Assembly: GCA_021828475.1 (NCBI GenBank)
Contig: JAJZIY010000027.1
Location: forward strand, 1 to 40,317
DNA length: 40,317 nucleotides
Reading direction: 5' to 3'
Source of the DNA: Actinomycetes bacterium
GTDB lineage: Bacteria > Actinomycetota > Acidimicrobiia > Acidimicrobiales > Palsa-688
Positions 40,302 through 40,317 of the stretch are shown piece by piece. The notes beneath the pieces were generated by a model. That model worked only from the letters and a program-made list of their open reading frames with translations. It did not search any database and was not told the DNA's origin. Numbering within the stretch: the stretch's first letter is position 1; each line of letters opens with the position of its first letter. Made by a program: the position numbers and the translations under genes.

Positions 40302-40317
40302 ATGCACGACGCTACTG
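40302..40317 (+). CDS. Start of a truncated gene, possibly a transposase
   Basis: Only five codons (M-H-D-A-T) are inside the window. ATG is preceded by GAGGA at 7 nt, within a strong inverted repeat. The foldback arrangement and the edge position suggest the first gene of an insertion sequence, perhaps ISL3-like, but this cannot be confirmed from so little. Confidence 0.3.

Noticed and set aside
1..40317. CRISPR arrays, prophage genes, toxin-antitoxin pairs or biosynthetic gene clusters
   Set aside because: No regularly spaced repeats and no signature genes of these systems were seen.

Overview
The window is a high-GC, gene-dense stretch of a bacterial chromosome from an actinobacterium. 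The class Acidimicrobiia is my best guess. The reasons are Gly-Tyr-Trp / Phe-Gly-Asp propeller repeats of a kind I associate with that class, a perfect DasR-type operator pair, DtxR-type metal boxes, tRNA genes without encoded CCA, and many apparently leaderless genes. The taxonomic call is inference; the rest is read from the sequence.

Layout. 0.15-6.8 kb: a TetR regulator, a CtaG-type oxidase assembly protein, MoeA, a RibD-like reductase, a DUF6941-like protein and an APC amino-acid permease. 6.9-10.5 kb: a GT-C/GT39-like membrane glycosyltransferase, tRNA-Ser(GCU) and a membrane-bound diguanylate cyclase. 10.6-19.8 kb: an aminosugar/chitobiose locus. A UPF0309-like SIS protein and a DasR-like GntR regulator lie on the minus strand. 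Facing them, behind two back-to-back operators, is a plus-strand operon of sugar-binding protein, two permeases, a SIS-type glucosamine-6-phosphate deaminase, NagA and a GH20 hexosaminidase. The locus has no ABC ATPase and no GlcNAc kinase, so both must come from elsewhere. 19.8-24.9 kb: a HemD-like protein and an envelope group (a secreted CAP-like protein with six propeller repeats, an L,D-transpeptidase, a SIMPL lipoprotein).

24.9-32.1 kb: a small unknown gene, a saccharopine-dehydrogenase-like enzyme, a Cys-rich mini-protein behind a CsoR-like operator, a three-gene ferric ABC importer, a divergent DtxR-family regulator with Mn-type ligands, and a VOC protein. 32.3-36.4 kb: a compact minus-strand run larB-larC-hisN-tadA-tRNA-Ser(CGA), with an unknown helical protein upstream. 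36.5-40.3 kb: a TetR regulator with its operator in the promoter of a divergent DHA2 efflux pump, pheA, tRNA-Ser(UGA), and finally the first codons of a probable transposase behind a hairpin that hides its ribosome site.

A recurring theme is promoter design. At least nine genes have a -10-like hexamer 6-8 nt from a start codon and no Shine-Dalgarno, as expected for leaderless mRNA. Several others have an operator placed exactly inside or next to the promoter. No phage, CRISPR array or toxin-antitoxin module was seen.
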